Source: Bacillota bacterium | Lineage (GTDB): Bacteria; Eremiobacterota; SpSt-956; JAKJGF01 | Assembly (NCBI GenBank): GCA_029555925.1 | Contig: JAKPQU010000589.1 | Coordinates: 1-18,154, forward strand | Direction: 5' to 3' | Length of the DNA: 18,154 nucleotides | Notes under the pieces: model-generated | The model's database searches: none | Told to the model about the DNA's origin: nothing | The model's input: only the letters and a program-made list of their open reading frames with translations | Shown: positions 15,291 to 18,154 of the stretch, piece by piece | How the letters are laid out: the number at the start of each line of letters is the position of its first letter | Numbering within the stretch: position 1 is the first letter of the stretch | Position numbers and translations under genes: made by a program

Positions 15291-15684
15291 CGGGGAGACC
15301 TGGCAGGAAAGCGTAAAGCAACCATATCGTGAGGTATGATTGAACTGTCAGGAGTCAGCCGAGGCCATAGTATTTCATAAATAATGTTGAAAGAAGGGCT
15401 GAACATAAGGAAAGGGAAAGAAATAATAAGTTCAAAGATGGAGCAACTGAAATTTCCAGGAAGGAGCTGTCCGGAAGAGGCTACTGTGAATCAGGAAAGT
15501 ATTTCGGGAGTGCCGAGTCCATCATTGGCACGAGTTATGGAAAGTTCCTGCAAAGGAATTGAGTATAGTACTAAGTCTAAAAGATTTATACTCAAAATGT
15601 TGTTAATCCTTATGAACCGCCGTATACCGAAGGTACGTACGGTGGTGTGATAGGACAGGGGTTAATCACCCCTTCCTACTCGAT
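15291..15684 (+). mobile_element. Group II intron remnant, reverse transcriptase mostly deleted
   Basis: The stretch GGGGAGACCTGGCAGGAAAG (15292-15311), then GTCAGCCGAGGCCATAGTA (15353-15371), then GAAGGGCTGAACATAAGG (15392-15409), matches conserved ribozyme text I recall before the maturase ORF of bacterial group II introns. An open frame from 15384 gives about 65 residues (KMEQLKFPGRSCPEEATV, GVPSPSLARVM) resembling the variable N-terminal extension of some intron-encoded proteins. It then jumps, without any reverse-transcriptase motifs, to a canonical 3' end: domain V and VI at 15617-15684. The 5' intron boundary (GUGYG) is not found. It therefore seems truncated at the 5' end and internally deleted, and unable to move by itself. 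Confidence 0.85.
15617..15684 (+). ncRNA. Group II intron domains V and VI with 3' splice site
   Basis: Domain V: ACCGCCGTA (15617-15625) pairs with TACGGTGGT (15639-15647) through one G-U pair, and TACC/GGTA closes a GAA loop. Domain VI: AGGACAGGGGT pairs with ACCCCTTCCT (15653-15677), followed by A15678, a branch-point adenosine seven nucleotides from the end of the intron, and a terminal CGAT. The predicted 3' splice site follows T15684, 43 nt before the menC-like start codon. The secondary structure is intact. Confidence 0.85.
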
Positions 15685-15727
15685 CTTATGATGGAGTTAT
15701 TTTTCGAAAACCAGAGGAGTTTATAGT

Positions 15728-16858
15728 ATGAATAAAATTATCGGCAAAATAGAAGAAATCGTAATGAGACATGTTGTCATGACTCTTGTAGAACCTTTTG
15801 TGACAAGTTTCGGCAGAACTCATGAGAGATCATGTGTCATAGTGGAAATGAAAATTTCCGATATTACAGGTTTCGGTGAATGTGTGGCAAAATCGTATCC
15901 CGGTTATTCTTATGAAACAACCGGCACTGCCTGGCATATTCTCTCGGATTTTCTTGTACCTGCCGTTCTTGGTAAAGACCTTGTAGATATAGAAACCTTT
16001 GTTAAGAATTACGATCATGTTAAAGGTCATCCCATGGCAAAGGCATCTCTTGAAATGGCCGCATGGGATATTATGGGAAAAGTTCAAAATAAATCCCTTT
16101 CGGAGTTGCTGGGCGGTGTGAAAAAATCTGTAGAAGTCGGTGTCTCCGTAGGGATTCAGCCGTCAACAGAAGCACTTGTTGAAAGAGTGGGAAGATATAT
16201 TAAAGATGGGTACAGAAGGATTAAAATAAAAATTAAACCGGGAAGGGATTTTTCAGATTTGAAAGCTGTAAGAAGTGCCTACCCTGAAATACTCCTTCAG
16301 GCAGATGCCAATTCTGCTTACAGATTGTCAGATGTTCATATATTCAATATGATTGATGACCTTGACTTACTTCTTATAGAACAGCCTCTCTCGGAAGATG
16401 ATATTTATGAGCACAGCCTTCTTCAAAAGCAGATTAAAAGCCCCGTCTGCCTTGACGAAAGTATTCTCTCTGTTTCTCATGCAATAGCGGCAATAGAACT
16501 CGGTTCCTGCAGAATTATTAACATAAAAGCTCCAAGGGTCGGAGGATTATTTGAAGCGGTAAAAATTCATGATGAATGTTATAAAAGAGGTGTCCCTGTT
16601 TGGAGCGGAGGCATGCTGGAAACAAATATCGGCAGAGCGTCAAATCTGGCTCTTGCATCCCTGCCGGGATTTATTCTTCCCTCTGATATCAGTGCAAGTT
16701 CCAGATATTACAGGGAAGATATAGGAGAACCGAATTTTGTTTTAAATAAGGATTCTACAATAAATGTTCCATCAGAAGCCGGTCTTGGCATAGAGATTAA
16801 TCATGAAAATCTTGCCAGGTTTACTCTTAAAAAAGAAGTGTTTAGATCTGAGAAATAA
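15728..16858 (+). CDS. menC: o-Succinylbenzoate synthase / N-acylamino acid racemase (enolase superfamily)
   Basis: 376 residues from ATG 15728, with AGAGGAG at 15713-15719 (8-nt spacing). The muconate-lactonizing subgroup signature is complete: acid/base lysines K166 and K168 in RIKIKIKPGRD, metal ligands D193 (QADANS), E218 (IEQPL) and D243 (CLDES), and K267 in NIKAPRVGG. VWSGGMLETNIGRASNLALA is typical of the OSBS/N-succinylamino-acid racemase (NSAR) family. OSBS makes o-succinylbenzoate in menaquinone synthesis; NSAR relatives racemise N-acyl amino acids, and sequence alone does not separate them. No other men gene or acyltransferase/deacylase partner is in view, so menC is a family-level symbol. 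The promoter may lie within or upstream of the intron remnant. Confidence 0.93.
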   Translation: MNKIIGKIEEIVMRHVVMTLVEPFVTSFGRTHERSCVIVEMKISDITGFGECVAKSYPGYSYETTGTAWHILSDFLVPAVLGKDLVDIETFVKNYDHVKGHPMAKASLEMAAWDIMGKVQNKSLSELLGGVKKSVEVGVSVGIQPSTEALVERVGRYIKDGYRRIKIKIKPGRDFSDLKAVRSAYPEILLQADANSAYRLSDVHIFNMIDDLDLLLIEQPLSEDDIYEHSLLQKQIKSPVCLDESILSVSHAIAAIELGSCRIINIKAPRVGGLFEAVKIHDECYKRGVPVWSGGMLETNIGRASNLALASLPGFILPSDISASSRYYREDIGEPNFVLNKDSTINVPSEAGLGIEINHENLARFTLKKEVFRSEK

Positions 16859-16878
16859 AAGATATTCTGAAAATTCTA

Positions 16879-16908
16879 TTTACAAAAGTTATATTTCGGT
16901 GATATTAT
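16879..16908 (+). promoter_or_regulatory. Possible sigma70 promoter of the metallophosphoesterase gene
   Basis: TTTACA (16879-16884) and TATTAT (16903-16908) with an 18-nt spacer, the same -35 and spacing as the leuS promoter. The predicted start is near 16915, about 30 nt before ATG 16945. Confidence 0.5.
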
Positions 16909-16944
16909 ATCAACGGTAATCTTATAAATCGGAGATGTGATAAA

Positions 16945-17934
16945 ATGATTAAACCTGCAGTAAATTCTATTACTATGCAAAGCAAATATGCAACATCTTT
17001 TCCTGCAAAAAATGACAGTTCTCTGTCATCTACAGAGGTCAGTACATCAGGGGGAAAAGATTCCGTTCATATAAATATTATACATACAAATGACGAGCAT
17101 GATGGTACATTTGTCAGTATGGCACAGGAAGCAACTGTAATACACAGGCTTGAAAAAGAGCATGGTGAAGGGAATACTATCATCGTAAATACAGGTGATC
17201 TTACCTTTACTCAGACTCACGATCAGCCTGGAAAGGACTATTTTGGCCCTGTAGCCAAAGCTCTTAATGCCGAAGGAGTAGATTTTATAACTCCCGGTAA
17301 CCATGAATTCCAGCATGGGGGCATAGCTCTGGCAAATGATTTCCTTGGTGATTTAGATGCCACAGTACTGCTTGGTAATGTGAAAGAATCTTCTACCGGT
17401 AAGCCTCTGGAACATACAAAACCATATGCAATAAAAGAAATAAATGGAGTCAAGGTAGGTTTCATTGGTCTTACCACTCCAAAACAGAAAACCCATGATC
17501 ATCCCAATGTAGGCTATGATGTTACAGTAGAATCTCCCGGCGATACGGCAGAGTTACTTGTTAAACAGGCAAAATCCGAAGGAGCCCGGATAATAGTAGT
17601 ATTGGCCCATGAAGGTCTTGGTAAATCAGCAAGCCTTGCTAAAAGGATTCCCGGCATAGATGTAGTAGTTGCCGGACATGACCATCAGATTACAAGAGAG
17701 CCGCAAAAGGTTACCAATCCTGACGGAAGAACCAGTTATATAGTAGAAGCAGGTGGCGTCGATGAATATGATGGTATGATAAGGGAGAAAAGACATGTAG
17801 GCGATCTGGGGCTTAATTTTGACCTGAAAACCGGGCGTATTACCGGTATTGACTATAAGCTTATTCCTACTGCCGGAGAAACTCCTGACCCGGAAGTGTC
17901 TGCCATTATAAATGCATATAAAAAAGAATCGTGA
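16945..17934 (+). CDS. 5'-nucleotidase-type metallophosphoesterase
   Basis: 329 residues from ATG 16945, with GGAG at 16931-16934. The di-metal calcineurin-like motifs are all visible: HTNDEHDG (D50, H52), NTGDLTF (D85), GNHE (N119, H120), LAHEG (H222) and GHDHQ (H245, H247). The order and sequence fit the N-terminal catalytic domain of UshA/YfkN-like 5'-nucleotidases and 2',3'-cyclic phosphodiesterases. The C-terminal substrate-specificity domain (5_nucleotid_C) is absent, so the protein is only the phosphatase half. The first 40 residues are Ser/Thr/Lys-rich with no hydrophobic signal peptide, unusual for a family that normally acts outside the membrane. The substrate is unknown. It is preceded by a promoter-like site and followed by a strong hairpin terminator. 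Confidence 0.95.
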   Translation: MIKPAVNSITMQSKYATSFPAKNDSSLSSTEVSTSGGKDSVHINIIHTNDEHDGTFVSMAQEATVIHRLEKEHGEGNTIIVNTGDLTFTQTHDQPGKDYFGPVAKALNAEGVDFITPGNHEFQHGGIALANDFLGDLDATVLLGNVKESSTGKPLEHTKPYAIKEINGVKVGFIGLTTPKQKTHDHPNVGYDVTVESPGDTAELLVKQAKSEGARIIVVLAHEGLGKSASLAKRIPGIDVVVAGHDHQITREPQKVTNPDGRTSYIVEAGGVDEYDGMIREKRHVGDLGLNFDLKTGRITGIDYKLIPTAGETPDPEVSAIINAYKKES

Positions 17935-17947
17935 TACGTAAAGCGAG
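17931..17947 (+). repeat. Short heptamer repeat over the stop codon
   Basis: GTGATAC and GTAAAGC followed by GAG. These are members of the GTRANNN heptamer family, and the TGA stop codon of the metallophosphoesterase is inside the first unit. Confidence 0.55.
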
Positions 17948-17966
17948 AAAAAAAATTATAAAATTC

Positions 17967-17998
17967 GATAATCAGCAGATTATTACCTGCTGATTATC
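17967..17998. terminator. Bidirectional intrinsic terminator
   Basis: GATAATCAGCAG (17967-17978) pairs perfectly with CTGCTGATTATC (17987-17998), with an 8-nt loop. ATTTT follows on the plus strand. On the minus strand the stem is followed by a T-rich run (complement of 17951-17966). It could serve both the metallophosphoesterase and a converging gene at the right edge. Confidence 0.85.
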
Positions 17999-18067
17999 AT
18001 TTTCATCCTTTATCGGAAGTTTGACAAGTAAAAATTAGAGATTGGCTTGCAGTAAGGCAAAGAGGTC

Positions 18068-18154
18068 TTAATTTTCATTCGTAGGCACGTGTTTTTGTAA
18101 TTCTATATTAGAGATAATTTTATTAGGTATAGGCAACTTTACAGCATTAAAAGC
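18068..18154 (-). CDS. Partial C-terminus of an unrecognised gene at the window edge
   Basis: Reading from the right edge on the minus strand, only one frame stays open. It encodes 28 residues ending ...NIELQKHVPTNEN and stops at TAA (18070-18068). The bidirectional terminator at 17967-17998 is in the right place for a gene converging from the right. No family can be recognised from so short a piece. Confidence 0.35.
   Translation of the reverse strand, partial: AFNAVKLPIPNKIISNIELQKHVPTNEN

Noticed and set aside
15384..15650. Free-standing 88-residue gene
   Set aside because: It overlaps group II intron ribozyme sequence and runs into domain V; it is best read as the stub of the intron-encoded protein.

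Overview
The window is A+T-rich bacterial DNA with strong Shine-Dalgarno sites (AAGGAG, AAGGTGAT, AGGAGGTGA), recognisable sigma70-type promoters and standard stop codons. No rRNA, tRNA or phylogenetic marker other than leuS is present, so the organism cannot be named. Exported HEAT, PQQ-propeller and tandem-repeat proteins, a REC-XRE-cupin regulator and many short intergenic repeats suggest an uncultivated, repeat-rich lineage with a complex envelope. That is inference.

Left part (1-1760): a short CRISPR array with three intact 37-nt repeats, a degenerate repeat at each end and no cas genes in view. It is followed by a SAM-dependent methyltransferase of the sugar N-methyltransferase (DesVI/TylM1) type, a C-terminal remnant of a probable Uma2-type endonuclease and a small unrecognised protein.

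Envelope block (1797-6212): a minus-strand operon encodes an NlpC/P60-like DUF1460 hydrolase with a twin-arginine signal, then a lipoprotein with four tandem repeats of about 105 residues. The lipoprotein appears to start at ATT. After a MITE-like hairpin element come a small zinc-ribbon protein (+) and a secreted PQQ-type beta-propeller (-), which converge on a palindrome built from heptamer repeats.

Central part (6527-12809): leuS with its own promoter and terminator; a 555-residue fold-type I PLP enzyme of the aminotransferase class V/cysteine desulfurase group; and a promoter-driven two-gene operon. That operon encodes a response-regulator receiver/XRE HTH/cupin fusion, again with a likely ATT start, translationally coupled to an exported HEAT-repeat protein.

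Right part (13061-18154): a large polytopic membrane protein resembling GT-C glycosyltransferases; a remnant of a group II intron that has lost its 5' end and most of its reverse transcriptase but keeps domains V and VI; a MenC/N-acylamino-acid racemase family enolase-superfamily enzyme; a 5'-nucleotidase-type metallophosphoesterase; and the probable C-terminus of a minus-strand gene at the edge.

The most distinctive non-coding feature is a dispersed family of degenerate 7-bp tandem repeats (GTRANNN) in at least six intergenic regions, often arranged as inverted pairs that form hairpins. The best candidates for new biology are the REC-XRE-cupin/HEAT operon, the DUF1460/tandem-repeat lipoprotein operon and the apparent recurrent use of ATT start codons.
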